From Candidatus Accumulibacter similis (GTDB lineage: Bacteria; Pseudomonadota; Gammaproteobacteria; Burkholderiales; Rhodocyclaceae), in assembly GCA_013347225.1 (NCBI GenBank), contig CP054595.1, positions 3,654,415 to 3,718,414 on the forward strand: a stretch of 64,000 nt of DNA, given 5' to 3'. Below the pieces are notes generated by a model. It saw only the letters and a program-made list of their open reading frames with translations, had not been told where the DNA came from and made no database searches. The translations under genes and the position numbers were made by a program. Shown in pieces: positions 8,265 through 16,764 of this stretch (positions are counted from its first letter, which is position 1; each line of letters opens with the position of its first letter).

Positions 8265-8756
8265 CTAGCGCGATCCCAGCCGGCTGGCGTTGTCCTCGAC
8301 CTGACGCACGATCGGCCGCATTCCCTGCTCGACGACTTCGGCAGCACGGCCCCAGAGCTGGTACCAGCACAGCGCGCTGGCGAGCAGTGCGTCGCCGAAA
8401 GCTGCCTGGCGGGCGCTGAAGTCCTCACCGCTGCGGCTGCCGGCGAGCGCGGCGACGCTGCCGGCCAGCGCGATCGCCTTTTCGCCGGCGTCGGCGACGA
8501 AGGCCTGCGTCTCGCTCTGCATTGCCGAGGCCATCGCCACCGCCGCTTCGAGCGGCACCGCCACCTTCTCGCGCGTCATGACGCCCATCTCCGTCCAGTC
8601 GTGCCGTTGCCGCAGCGTCGCGCCGCGCAGCAGTTGCTGGCTGCGCTCGCCGACGACTTCCATCGAGCCGACCAGCAGCCGGCTGCTCTGGCGCCCGACG
8701 CGGATCCACTGCAGGACCGGCGCCAGCAACTCGTCACGCACTTCTTCTCGTTTCAT
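8265..8756 (-). CDS. Helical hypothetical protein, phasin-like
   Basis: 163 residues, almost entirely predicted helix, rich in Ala, Glu and Arg, with no signal peptide. The heptad-like amphipathic pattern and a central Ala-rich stretch (VPLEAAVAMASAMQSETQAF) resemble phasins, the surface proteins of polyhydroxyalkanoate granules, but I do not see a decisive motif. It sits 72 bp downstream of the coiled-coil protein gene on the same strand. PHA storage is central to the likely host, so a granule role is plausible but unproven. Confidence 0.5.
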   Translation of the reverse strand: MKREEVRDELLAPVLQWIRVGRQSSRLLVGSMEVVGERSQQLLRGATLRQRHDWTEMGVMTREKVAVPLEAAVAMASAMQSETQAFVADAGEKAIALAGSVAALAGSRSGEDFSARQAAFGDALLASALCWYQLWGRAAEVVEQGMRPIVRQVEDNASRLGSR

Positions 8757-8828
8757 TGCCGCTTTCTCCTTGGTTGGTGCTGCTGCGTTGCGGACGCGCC
8801 GGCGGGTTGCCGGGCGGCGGCCGATGCC

Positions 8829-9860
8829 TCACAGGTAGCGGGCGGCATCGGCCAGGTTCATCGTCGGCGCCTGCGTCATCTGCTCGCGACCGACGCGGGC
8901 AACGATGACGGCACGGCGGACCGGCGCCGCGCCGCTGAGTTCGGCCACATGCACGTCGAGGTCGACGACCGCTTCGCTGCTCTCGCCTTCGACGACGATG
9001 TTCATCGGGTTTAGCCGCAGGTGCCGTGTTTCAGTGCGCAGGTAGCGCTGCGGATTTTCCAGCACCTCGCGCAGGCTGTCCAGCTCCATTTCGAGGAGCG
9101 ACTCGTTGCCGCCGATCGCCGCCAGCTGCTTCTCGTTGTCGAGCAGTTCGGCCTCGAGCCGCGCCTGTTCGCTGCTCGCCGCCGGCGGCGAGTTGCCGTA
9201 CAGCGAGCCGAGCCCCGGCCCCTGCTGCCGCAGCAGGCGCAGGCGGGCACGCAGCAACGAGCGGTTGGCCTCGAGTTCCTGCCGTTCGACGCGCTCCTCG
9301 CCGATCTCCGCCAGCGCCTGCGCCAACAGGTATTCGAAGGCCTGCGCACCGACGGCGCGGCGCAGCCGCGACTCGTCGCGGCCACAGATGTGCGCCCGGT
9401 GGTCGGAGAAGCTGACGCTGGTCTGCGCGACGTCACGCTGTACCAGGTCGCCCTGCAACGCCATGCCGAAGACACGCTGCTCGGTGAAGCTCATGCCGAG
9501 GACGACGCAGGCTTCGTCGAGGTCGATGTACTTGTCGAACAACGTGCGCAGGTTGTCCGATCGCGCCAGCACCGCGGCGATGTCGGCCGGTGCCACGAAG
9601 AAGGCGCGCAGCGCCGGATCGGCCGACCAGTTCGCGGCCGACAGCGGTCGCGATGCCGGCATCTCGCTGACGAGCGCGCGCAGGAACTCGATCGCCTTCT
9701 CCGCCGCGGGCGCCAAGCGCCGGTGGCACCCGGGAAGGACGGCAAGGCGGGGATTGGTAAGGGTGATCGCCTTGTCGACGGCGCTGCGGATCAGTTCCTC
9801 GGAAACGCGATCGGCGTCGAACTGTGCCGGCCGGTTCTTGAACCAGTCGAGAATTCCCAT
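8829..9860 (-). CDS. Conserved hypothetical protein with central coiled coil
   Basis: 343 residues from the ATG at 9860, preferred over 9866 because the GGAGG site is 9 bp from it but only 3 bp from the first ATG. No signal peptide or membrane segment. Residues about 185-285 are Glu/Arg/Leu-rich and predicted coiled coil, interrupted by a Gly/Pro/Ser patch; the last 60 residues form a beta-rich tail. I do not recognise the family. It lies between purA and the phasin-like gene, all leftward, and may share a transcript with the latter. Confidence 0.6.
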   Translation of the reverse strand: MGILDWFKNRPAQFDADRVSEELIRSAVDKAITLTNPRLAVLPGCHRRLAPAAEKAIEFLRALVSEMPASRPLSAANWSADPALRAFFVAPADIAAVLARSDNLRTLFDKYIDLDEACVVLGMSFTEQRVFGMALQGDLVQRDVAQTSVSFSDHRAHICGRDESRLRRAVGAQAFEYLLAQALAEIGEERVERQELEANRSLLRARLRLLRQQGPGLGSLYGNSPPAASSEQARLEAELLDNEKQLAAIGGNESLLEMELDSLREVLENPQRYLRTETRHLRLNPMNIVVEGESSEAVVDLDVHVAELSGAAPVRRAVIVARVGREQMTQAPTMNLADAARYL

Positions 9861-9958
9861 TTCCATTCTCCTCCGTCAACAGCGGGCGGCGGCGCATCCT
9901 GGCCACCCGCAGGCGGGCGGCAGTCACCCGCCCCGGGCCGCCGGCGGCGACGGCGCGC

Positions 9959-11266
9959 TCAGCCCAGGGGGTGGCGGCGGACGATGGTCTCGCGGCGTTC
10001 GGGACCGGTCGACACGATGTCGATCGGTACGCCGCAGAGTTCCTCGATCCGCTCGAGATAGGCGCGCGCGGCCACCGGCAGCGCATCCATCGTCGCCACG
10101 CCGACCGTCGACGCGCTCCAGCCAGGCATGCTCTCGAGAATCGGCTGGCAGTTGGCGACTTCGTCGGCGCCCATCGGCAGCAGTTCGACCCGCTTGCCGC
10201 CGAGCGCGTAGGCGGTGCAGATGCGCAGTTCCTCGAGGCCGTCGAGGACGTCGAGCTTGGTGATGCACAGGCCGCTGACGCCGTTGATCTGGATCGAGCG
10301 CCGCAGCGCCGCCAGGTCGATCCAGCCGCAGCGCCGTTTGCGCCCGGTGACCGTGCCGACCTCGCGGCCCTTCTGCGACATCTGGTGACCGGGCTGTCCC
10401 GCGCATTCGATGTCGAGTTCGCTCGGGAAGGGGCCGCTGCCGACGCGTGTGCAATAGGCCTTGGTGATGCCGAGGACGTAGTGCAGCATTCCCGGGCCGA
10501 TTCCCGAGCCGGCCGCCGCCTGCCCGGCGACGCAGTTGGACGAGGTGACGAATGGGTAGGTACCGTGGTCGATGTCGAGCAGCGCCCCCTGCGCGCCCTC
10601 GAACAGCAGGTTGCTGCCGGCCTCGTTGAGCGCATGCAGCGCCGCCGAAACGTCGGTGACCAGCGGCCTGATCTCTTCGGCGTCGGCCAGCACCTGCTCG
10701 AGAACGCTGTCGAAGTCGACGGCGGCGGCGTTCAGGTAGCGGGTGAGAACGAAGTTGTGGTAGTCGAGGTTCTCGCGCAACTTCTCGGCCAGGCGGTCGG
10801 GGAAGAAGAGGTCATAGACGCGCACCGCCCGCCGCGCCACCTTGTCCTCGTAGGCGGGACCGATCCCCTTGCCGGTGGTGCCGATGCGCAGTTCGGCGCA
10901 GCGGGCGGCTTCGCGCGCATTGTCGAGCGCCCCGTGATAGCTGAGGATGAGCGGGCAGCCGGGGCTGATCCGCAGGCGGGCGCGGACGTCGATGCCGCCC
11001 GCCTCGAGCAGCCGGATCTCGCGCAGCAGGTGATGGATGTCGAGTACGACGCCGTTGCCGATGAAGCACTCGACCCCCTGCCGGACGATCCCCGACGGCA
11101 CCAGGTTGAGCTTGTAGACGTCGTCGCCGACGACCAGCGTGTGACCGGCGTTGTGGCCACCCTGAAAACGGACGACGCCGCCGGCGTGATCCGTGAGCCA
11201 GTCGACGATCTTGCCCTTGCCCTCGTCGCCCCATTGCGTTCCGACCACCACCACATTCCTGGCCAT
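9959..11266 (-). CDS. purA: Adenylosuccinate synthetase
   Basis: 435 residues, full length. It makes adenylosuccinate from IMP, aspartate and GTP, the first committed step to AMP. The P-loop-like GTQWGDEGKGK (residues 9-19), GGHNAGHT, and the IMP-binding segment GTTGKGIGPAYEDK are intact, as is TSSNCVAG. The ATG at 11266 shares one base with the hisZ stop (TGATG), so translation is coupled. hisZ-purA at the end of the hfl cluster is a standard betaproteobacterial order. Confidence 0.97.
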   Translation of the reverse strand: MARNVVVVGTQWGDEGKGKIVDWLTDHAGGVVRFQGGHNAGHTLVVGDDVYKLNLVPSGIVRQGVECFIGNGVVLDIHHLLREIRLLEAGGIDVRARLRISPGCPLILSYHGALDNAREAARCAELRIGTTGKGIGPAYEDKVARRAVRVYDLFFPDRLAEKLRENLDYHNFVLTRYLNAAAVDFDSVLEQVLADAEEIRPLVTDVSAALHALNEAGSNLLFEGAQGALLDIDHGTYPFVTSSNCVAGQAAAGSGIGPGMLHYVLGITKAYCTRVGSGPFPSELDIECAGQPGHQMSQKGREVGTVTGRKRRCGWIDLAALRRSIQINGVSGLCITKLDVLDGLEELRICTAYALGGKRVELLPMGADEVANCQPILESMPGWSASTVGVATMDALPVAARAYLERIEELCGVPIDIVSTGPERRETIVRRHPLG

Positions 11267-12429
11267 CAGCCTGATCCGTCCCTGTCGATGTTCGCGAGCA
11301 ACCACTGCCCGTCCTGCTCCACCAGCCGTCGATCGCACGCTGGTCCCTCACTGCCGCTCTCGCCCGGCAGCAACTCGACGACGACAGCACCCTCGGCGCG
11401 CAGCGCGGCGATCGTCTGCGCCAGACTGCTGCCTGCCGCCGCGCACGGAGCGAGGATGGCGCCCGGCTGCGGCACGCTCGCCGTCAGCCGCGCCAGCTCG
11501 CGCAGGTCGAGCGAGAAGCCGGTTGCCGGCCGCGCCCGGCCGAAGACGCTGCCGACGCCGTCATAACGGCCGCCACGGGCGATCGCCGTCGAGTGGCCGG
11601 GACAATAGGCGGCGAAGACGACGCCGTTGTGATAGTGGTAGCCGCGCAGGTCGGCGAGATCATAGGACAGCGGCAGATCCGGCAGCGAGGCCTGCAATTC
11701 CTGCAGCGTCGCCAGCGCAGTGACGATCTCCGGCAGGGCCGGCAGCTCGCTCCCCGCCCGCGCCAGGATGTCGGCGCCGCCGTAGAGTTCAGGCAGCGCC
11801 AGCAGGGCGCTGCGCCAGGGCTCGTCGAGGCGGCGGCAGGTGTCGGCAAGGCCGGGCAGGTCCTTGCCCTGCAGCAGCAGCAGCAGCGTCGCCTCGAGTT
11901 CGCCGTCGACGCCGGCAGCGGCGGCCAGCGCGCGGAAGACGGCGACGTGCCCGAGGTCGATGCGCGCCGCGCTGACCTCGGCCGCGGCCAGGGTGGCCGC
12001 CATCAGGCGGATCACCTCGCGATCGGCGGCGACCCCGGCATGACCGTAGAGTTCGGCGCCGAGCTGGATCGGCTCGCGGCTGGCACCGAGCGCCGCTGGC
12101 AGCGTGTGCAGGACGCTGTCGCAATAGCACAGGCGGGTGACGCCCTGCCGGTTGAGCAGATGCGCATCGATCCGCGCCACCTGCGGTGTGATATCGGCGC
12201 GCACGCCGAGGGTGCGTCCGGAGAGCTGGTCGATGAGCTTGAAGGTGCGCAGCCGCAGATCCTGCCCGGAGCCGGTGAGCAGCGAATCGAGGTGCTCGAG
12301 CAGCGGTGGCAGCACCAGCTCGTAGCCATGGACGCGGAACAGGTCCAGCAGCCGGCGGCGCAGGCTTTCGATGCGCGCCGCCTCGGCCGGCAGCGCGTCG
12401 GCAATGTGCTCGGGCAGCAGCCAGTTCAT
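11266..12429 (-). CDS. hisZ: ATP phosphoribosyltransferase regulatory subunit
   Basis: 387 residues, a class II aminoacyl-tRNA synthetase-like protein without tRNA charging. Motif 1/2 regions are visible (GYELVLPPLLEHLDSL; RADITPQVARIDAH), with GGRYDGVGSVFGR near residue 285 in place of the HisRS motif 3. In bacteria with a short-form HisG it supplies the histidine feedback site. It overlaps the DUF2065 gene by ATGA and purA by one base. Confidence 0.95.
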   Translation of the reverse strand: MNWLLPEHIADALPAEAARIESLRRRLLDLFRVHGYELVLPPLLEHLDSLLTGSGQDLRLRTFKLIDQLSGRTLGVRADITPQVARIDAHLLNRQGVTRLCYCDSVLHTLPAALGASREPIQLGAELYGHAGVAADREVIRLMAATLAAAEVSAARIDLGHVAVFRALAAAAGVDGELEATLLLLLQGKDLPGLADTCRRLDEPWRSALLALPELYGGADILARAGSELPALPEIVTALATLQELQASLPDLPLSYDLADLRGYHYHNGVVFAAYCPGHSTAIARGGRYDGVGSVFGRARPATGFSLDLRELARLTASVPQPGAILAPCAAAGSSLAQTIAALRAEGAVVVELLPGESGSEGPACDRRLVEQDGQWLLANIDRDGSG

Positions 12430-12611
12430 CGGAAGATCATCAGCAATACCAGCCCGACGAGCATCGAGGTCAGTCCGACGAAGCGGATCTGCCCGTCGCT
12501 GAAGCGGATCAGGCGGCGGAAGGTCTCGCGCCAGGTCGCCGGTGCGACGAAGGGCAGCAGCCCCTCGATCACCAGCATCAGCGCCAGCGCCAGCAACAGG
12601 TTGTCGATCAC
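12426..12611 (-). CDS. DUF2065 small inner-membrane protein
   Basis: 61 residues with two hydrophobic helices (about 3-24 and 43-60) around a short basic loop (RETFRRLIRFSDGQIR). This matches the DUF2065 family regularly found between hflC and hisZ in betaproteobacteria. It overlaps hflC by ATGA on one side and hisZ by ATGA on the other. Function unknown; position suggests a link to the HflKC membrane complex. Confidence 0.8.
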   Translation of the reverse strand: MIDNLLLALALMLVIEGLLPFVAPATWRETFRRLIRFSDGQIRFVGLTSMLVGLVLLMIFR

Positions 12612-13498
12612 TTGCCGGCTTTGTCGCCGCCGCGGCCCATGCTCTTCATGTACTTGAAGAAGTCCGAACCCGGTTCGACGACGAGCACGTCGCTCTTGCC
12701 CCGGAAGCTGTTGCGGTAGGCTTCGAGGCTGCGGTAAAAGGCGTAGAACTCGGCATGATTCTCGAACGCCTGGGCGTAGATCGCGGTCGCCCTCGCATCG
12801 CCTTCACCCTTCATCTTCTGCGCGTCGCGATAGGCTTCGGCGACGATCACCTCGCGCTGCTTGTCGGCATCGGCGCGAATCTTCTCCGCTTCCGCAAAAC
12901 CCTGCGAACGCAGTTCGTTGGCCACTCGCTTGCGCTCGGCGTCCATCCGGCGGTAAACCGAATCGCTGACGTCGCTCGGCAGTTCGACCCGCTTGACGCG
13001 CACATCGACGATCTGGACGCCGATCTTGCGCGCATCGAGGTCGGCCTTCTCGCGCATCTGCTCCATCACCTTGTTGCGCTCTCCGGAAACGACATCGTGC
13101 ACGGTACGCTTGCCGAACTCCTCGCGCAGGCCGGCGTTGACGGTCTGCGACAGGCGCGTCTTGGCACGCCCCTCGTCGCCGGCGACCGAGATGTAATAGA
13201 GCTTGGGATCGACGATGCGCCACTTGGTGAACGAGTCGACGAGGACGTTCTTCTTCTCCGAGGTGATGAAACGCTCCGGTTCGGGATTGTCGAGAGTGAG
13301 GATGCGCTTGTCGAAATAGCGCACGTTCTGGATCAGCGGCCACTTGAAGTACAGGCCGGGCTCCTCGATCACTTCGCGAATCTCGCCGAGCTGGAAGACG
13401 ATCGCGCTCTGCCGCTGGTCGACCGTGAAGATCGTCGCGCCGAGCAGAACGAGCACCGCGACGAAGGTGGCGGCGACGAAATTCATTCCGGCTTTCAT
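12608..13498 (-). CDS. hflC: Protease modulator HflC
   Basis: 296 residues: one N-terminal membrane anchor (about 6-24) then an SPFH/band-7 domain and a helical C-terminal region (SQGFAEAEKIRADADKQREV) typical of HflC. With HflK it forms a large periplasm-facing cage around FtsH and adjusts its proteolysis. Its start overlaps the hflK stop (TGATG). Confidence 0.95.
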   Translation of the reverse strand: MKAGMNFVAATFVAVLVLLGATIFTVDQRQSAIVFQLGEIREVIEEPGLYFKWPLIQNVRYFDKRILTLDNPEPERFITSEKKNVLVDSFTKWRIVDPKLYYISVAGDEGRAKTRLSQTVNAGLREEFGKRTVHDVVSGERNKVMEQMREKADLDARKIGVQIVDVRVKRVELPSDVSDSVYRRMDAERKRVANELRSQGFAEAEKIRADADKQREVIVAEAYRDAQKMKGEGDARATAIYAQAFENHAEFYAFYRSLEAYRNSFRGKSDVLVVEPGSDFFKYMKSMGRGGDKAGK

Positions 13499-14781
13499 CA
13501 GCGGGCCTCCCGATCACGCTGGCGCAGCGTCTCGCGCGACCGGGTGTCGCCCTTTTCGACGACCTGCGGCGGCACCTCGTTGGACACCGCCGGCGACGGC
13601 CGCGGCGCCGGCGGCGCGTCGGGAGCGCCGGCAGCGGGCGCCGCCGCCACCGCGCCGGCCGCCTGCAGCAGCTTGTCCAGCGGCAGGTAGAGCAGATTGG
13701 ACTGCCCCTTGGTATCGACCAGCACCTTGCTGGTGTTCGAGTAGACCTGCTGCATGGTCTCGAGATACATCCGGCTGCGCGTCACCTCCGGTGCCTTGGC
13801 ATACTCGCTGACGATCTGGCGGAAGCGGCTGGCGTCACCCTCGGCGCTGAGGGTGACGCGCTTCTGGTAGCCCTCGGCTTCCTCGAGCAGCCTCGCTGCC
13901 GTTCCGCGCGCCTTCGGAATCACGTCATTGGCGTAGGCTTGGCCCTCGTTCTTCTGCCGCTCGCGGTCCTGCGATGCCTTGACGGCATCATCGAACGCCG
14001 CCTGTACCTGTTCCGGCGGTTGCGCGTTCTGCATCGTCACCTTGGAAATCAGGATGCCCGTCTGGTAGCGGTCGAGAATGTCCTGCATCAGCTTCGCCGC
14101 CACCGCCGCGATCTGTTCGCGCCCCTCGTAGAGCACGAAGTCCATCTTGTTCTTGCCGACGATCTCGCGGATGGCGGTTTCCGCCACCTGCATCACGGCC
14201 TCGTCGGGATTGCGGTTGTTGAAGACGTATTCCACCGGATCATTGAGGAACCACTGCACGGCAAACTGGATGTTGATGATGTTCTCGTCGTCGGTCAGCA
14301 TCAGCGCTTCCTTGAGCACCTTGTTCTTCTCGCTGCCGCGATAGCCGATCTCGATCGTGCGCACGCCGGAGACGTTGACCAACTCGTGCGACTGGATCGG
14401 ATACGGCAGCCGCCAACGCAGGCCGGGGTCGGTGCTCTCCTTGTAGCGGCCGAACTGCAGCACCAGCCCGCGCTGCGAGGCGTCGACGATGTAGAAGCCG
14501 CTCGCCAGCCAGACGACGACGACAAGCGCCAGCAACAGACCGATGCCGCCGCCGAGAAAGCGCGGATTGAACTGCACCGGCGGCCGGTCACCGCCGCGAT
14601 CGCCACCACCGCTGCTGCGCTTGCGGTCGAAAATCCCCGACAGGCGGCGATTGAGATCGCGCCACAACTGCTCGAGGTCCGGCGGCCCCTGGTTGGGGCG
14701 ACGACCGCCGCCATCATCACCGCCGCGGTTGCCCCACTGCGGGTCATTCAGCGACATCAGCATGCCAAGGCTAGAAATCAT
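13498..14781 (-). CDS. hflK: FtsH protease activity modulator HflK
   Basis: 427 residues from the ATG at 14781, which overlaps the hflX stop (ATGA). Homologues usually begin MSLNDPQWG, and an ATG at 14757 would give exactly that; neither has a strong ribosome-binding site. A Gly-rich cytoplasmic N-terminus precedes one membrane helix (about residues 80-100), the SPFH domain, and an Ala/Pro-rich tail. Partner of HflC in the FtsH complex. Confidence 0.93.
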   Translation of the reverse strand: MISSLGMLMSLNDPQWGNRGGDDGGGRRPNQGPPDLEQLWRDLNRRLSGIFDRKRSSGGGDRGGDRPPVQFNPRFLGGGIGLLLALVVVVWLASGFYIVDASQRGLVLQFGRYKESTDPGLRWRLPYPIQSHELVNVSGVRTIEIGYRGSEKNKVLKEALMLTDDENIINIQFAVQWFLNDPVEYVFNNRNPDEAVMQVAETAIREIVGKNKMDFVLYEGREQIAAVAAKLMQDILDRYQTGILISKVTMQNAQPPEQVQAAFDDAVKASQDRERQKNEGQAYANDVIPKARGTAARLLEEAEGYQKRVTLSAEGDASRFRQIVSEYAKAPEVTRSRMYLETMQQVYSNTSKVLVDTKGQSNLLYLPLDKLLQAAGAVAAAPAAGAPDAPPAPRPSPAVSNEVPPQVVEKGDTRSRETLRQRDREAR

Positions 14782-15968
14782 GGGGAACCATCCGAATCAA
14801 GATGCCGATCTACAGCCAGCAGGACCGCGGCACCCGAGGAGCCCCGGCGCATCCCGCCCGTCTTCAACAGAGCGATCTCGGCCAGCGCTTCGCGCAGCAG
14901 GGGCAGACCCTGACCACCGATGGCGCTGACGCGAACGCGCGAGATTCTACCATACTCGTCGCGCTCGACCGCCGGCGGCAGGCCGGTGAGATCGAGCTTG
15001 TTGAGCACCAGCAGTTGCGGCACGCCATCGGCGCCGATCTCGGCCAGCACCTGGTTGACGTCGGCCACCTGATCGTCGCGCGCCGGGCTGGCCGAATCGA
15101 CCACGTGCAACAGCAGGTCCGCCTCCGCCGTCGCTTCGAGGGTGGCATGGAAGGCCGCCACCAGCGAATGCGGCAGCTTGCGGATGAAGCCGACCGTATC
15201 CGAAACGACGATATGCCCTGCCTCCGGCAGCCAGAGTTTGCGCGTCGTCGTGTCGAGGGTGGCGAACAACTGGTCGGCGGCATAGACGCCGGCGTGCGTC
15301 AGGGCGTTGAACAGGGTCGACTTGCCGGCGTTGGTATAACCGACGAGCGAGACGCTGAGCACTTCGCCGCGCGCCCGCGCCTTGCGCTGCACCCCGCGCT
15401 GGCGCTCGAGCCGGGCCAGTCGCCCCTTGAGCGTGCGTACGCGGATGCCGAGCAGCCGACGGTCGGTCTCGAGCTGCGTCTCGCCCGGACCGCGCAGTCC
15501 GATACCGCCCGTCTGTCGCTCGAGGTGGGTCCAGCCACGTACCAGCCGGGTCGCCAGGTGCTCGAGCTGGGCCAGCTCGACCTGCAGCTTGCCCTCCGAG
15601 CTCTTCGCGCGCTGCGCGAAGATGTCGAGGATCAGGCTGGTCCGGTCGATGACGCGGCACTGCAGCGCCCGTTCCAGATTGCGTTCCTGGCCGGCACTCA
15701 GTTCATGGTTGAAGATCACCAGATCCGCGGCGTGTGCCGCCAGCTCGGCCGCGATCTCCTCCACCTTGCCCTTGCCGGCGTAGGTCGCGGCATCGGGAGC
15801 ATGCCTGCGCCCCTGCACGACGGAGCACACTTCGGCACCGGCCGAGCGCACCAGCAGGCGGATCTCGTCGATCTGCTCGGCGAGATCGTCGCTGCCGAAG
15901 TCGAGCTGAACGATGACCGCACGCTCGGCGGCGGCACGCCGCTCAGCGCCAGACATCATGTGGGGCAT
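14778..15968 (-). CDS. hflX: Ribosome-associated GTPase HflX
   Basis: 396 residues. An N-terminal nucleotide-binding domain is followed by a helical linker with the HflX motif GGIGLRGPGETQLE and a GTPase domain: G1 GYTNAGKST, G3 DTVGF, G4 NKLD. HflX binds the 50S subunit and rescues or splits ribosomes under stress. It lies 98 bp after hfq and is probably cotranscribed with it. Confidence 0.96.
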   Translation of the reverse strand: MPHMMSGAERRAAAERAVIVQLDFGSDDLAEQIDEIRLLVRSAGAEVCSVVQGRRHAPDAATYAGKGKVEEIAAELAAHAADLVIFNHELSAGQERNLERALQCRVIDRTSLILDIFAQRAKSSEGKLQVELAQLEHLATRLVRGWTHLERQTGGIGLRGPGETQLETDRRLLGIRVRTLKGRLARLERQRGVQRKARARGEVLSVSLVGYTNAGKSTLFNALTHAGVYAADQLFATLDTTTRKLWLPEAGHIVVSDTVGFIRKLPHSLVAAFHATLEATAEADLLLHVVDSASPARDDQVADVNQVLAEIGADGVPQLLVLNKLDLTGLPPAVERDEYGRISRVRVSAIGGQGLPLLREALAEIALLKTGGMRRGSSGAAVLLAVDRHLDSDGSP

Positions 15969-16066
15969 TCGTCAAAAGGCGGCCACCGTGAAGCCTTGCC
16001 CGCCAGGGCGCACACGCGCCGCGACACGCGGCCGGCCGGCCACGCGCCAGGCCCACCGCAGACCGC

Positions 16067-16306
16067 TCACCCCTCGCCGTCGTTCTCGTGCTGCAGGGTG
16101 ATCGGCCGCGACGGTACGACCGTCGAGATCGCGTGCTTGTACACCATCTGCGTGACGGAGTTCTTCAGCAGCACGACATACTGGTCGAAGGAGTCGATCT
16201 GTCCCTGCAACTTGATTCCGTTCACGAGGTAAATCGAAACCGGCACACGCTCTCGCCGCAGCGTATTGAGAAACGGGTCTTGTAAGAGTTGCCCTTTGTT
16301 CGTCAT
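16067..16306 (-). CDS. hfq: RNA chaperone Hfq
   Basis: 79 residues. Sm1 (DPFLNTLRRERVPVSIYLVNG) and Sm2 (YKHAISTVVPSR) are intact, including the proximal-face YKH; the C-terminal tail is short. It pairs small RNAs with mRNAs. The frame is open upstream to 16393, but the ATG at 16306 begins the conserved N-terminus MTNKGQLLQDP. A candidate small RNA with a U-rich terminator lies at 46646-46751. Confidence 0.97.
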   Translation of the reverse strand: MTNKGQLLQDPFLNTLRRERVPVSIYLVNGIKLQGQIDSFDQYVVLLKNSVTQMVYKHAISTVVPSRPITLQHENDGEG

Positions 16307-16349
16307 CCTTGAAGCTCCATCCTGATGGGGTTTGCGTTGTTGAGGCTCG

Positions 16350-16379
16350 AGAATAATTGATTTTCCCCTCGCGTGCCAG
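16350..16379 (-). promoter_or_regulatory. Predicted sigma-70 promoter of hfq
   Basis: On the minus strand CTGGCA (16374-16379) and TATTCT (16350-16355) are 18 bp apart. The start point would be near 16343, giving a leader of about 37 nt before hfq. Each hexamer matches consensus at four or more positions; no other good pair is seen in the gap. Confidence 0.4.
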
Positions 16380-16550
16380 CACGGGCGAGACAATCACTGC
16401 CGCCACCTCCTCGCTGGCCGGTAGCCGCGAGCGGCGCGCGGCCCCGCCAGCACGCTCAGGGGCAGCGCCGGCGACGGCCCGGCCCGACCGCCGCTGCAGT
16501 CGCAGGGACGCAGCTGGTGGCATAATCCCGGCTCCATCACCAGCAGGACG

Positions 16551-16736
16551 ATGATCATGGACACTGCAGCAATCGACTGGGGCGCCATTGCGCTGGGCCT
16601 CTGTGTCGCCGCCGGACTGGTCTGGGCACTGGTCTTCTTCCTGCGACAGAACCGGCAGGATCTCGACAGCCTCGAGCAGACGCTGCGCGCCGACAGCGAC
16701 GACACTGGAGACGGCCCGCCAGCCGGTCAGCCATAG
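16551..16736 (+). CDS. Small single-span membrane protein
   Basis: 61 residues; a hydrophobic helix at about 10-30 (WGAIALGLCVAAGLVWALVFF) followed by an acidic hydrophilic tail. An AGGA site lies just before the ATG; a second ATG at 16557 is possible. CATAAT at 16521-16526 may be its -10. It lies alone between hfq (divergent) and the GGDEF-EAL gene (convergent). No family recognised. Confidence 0.55.
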   Translation: MIMDTAAIDWGAIALGLCVAAGLVWALVFFLRQNRQDLDSLEQTLRADSDDTGDGPPAGQP

Positions 16737-16764
16737 CGCCGCCGCCCGGCGCGGCGACACCGCC

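Noticed and set aside
9971..11566. 531-residue + strand frame over purA
   Set aside because: Opposite-strand shadow of a certain gene.
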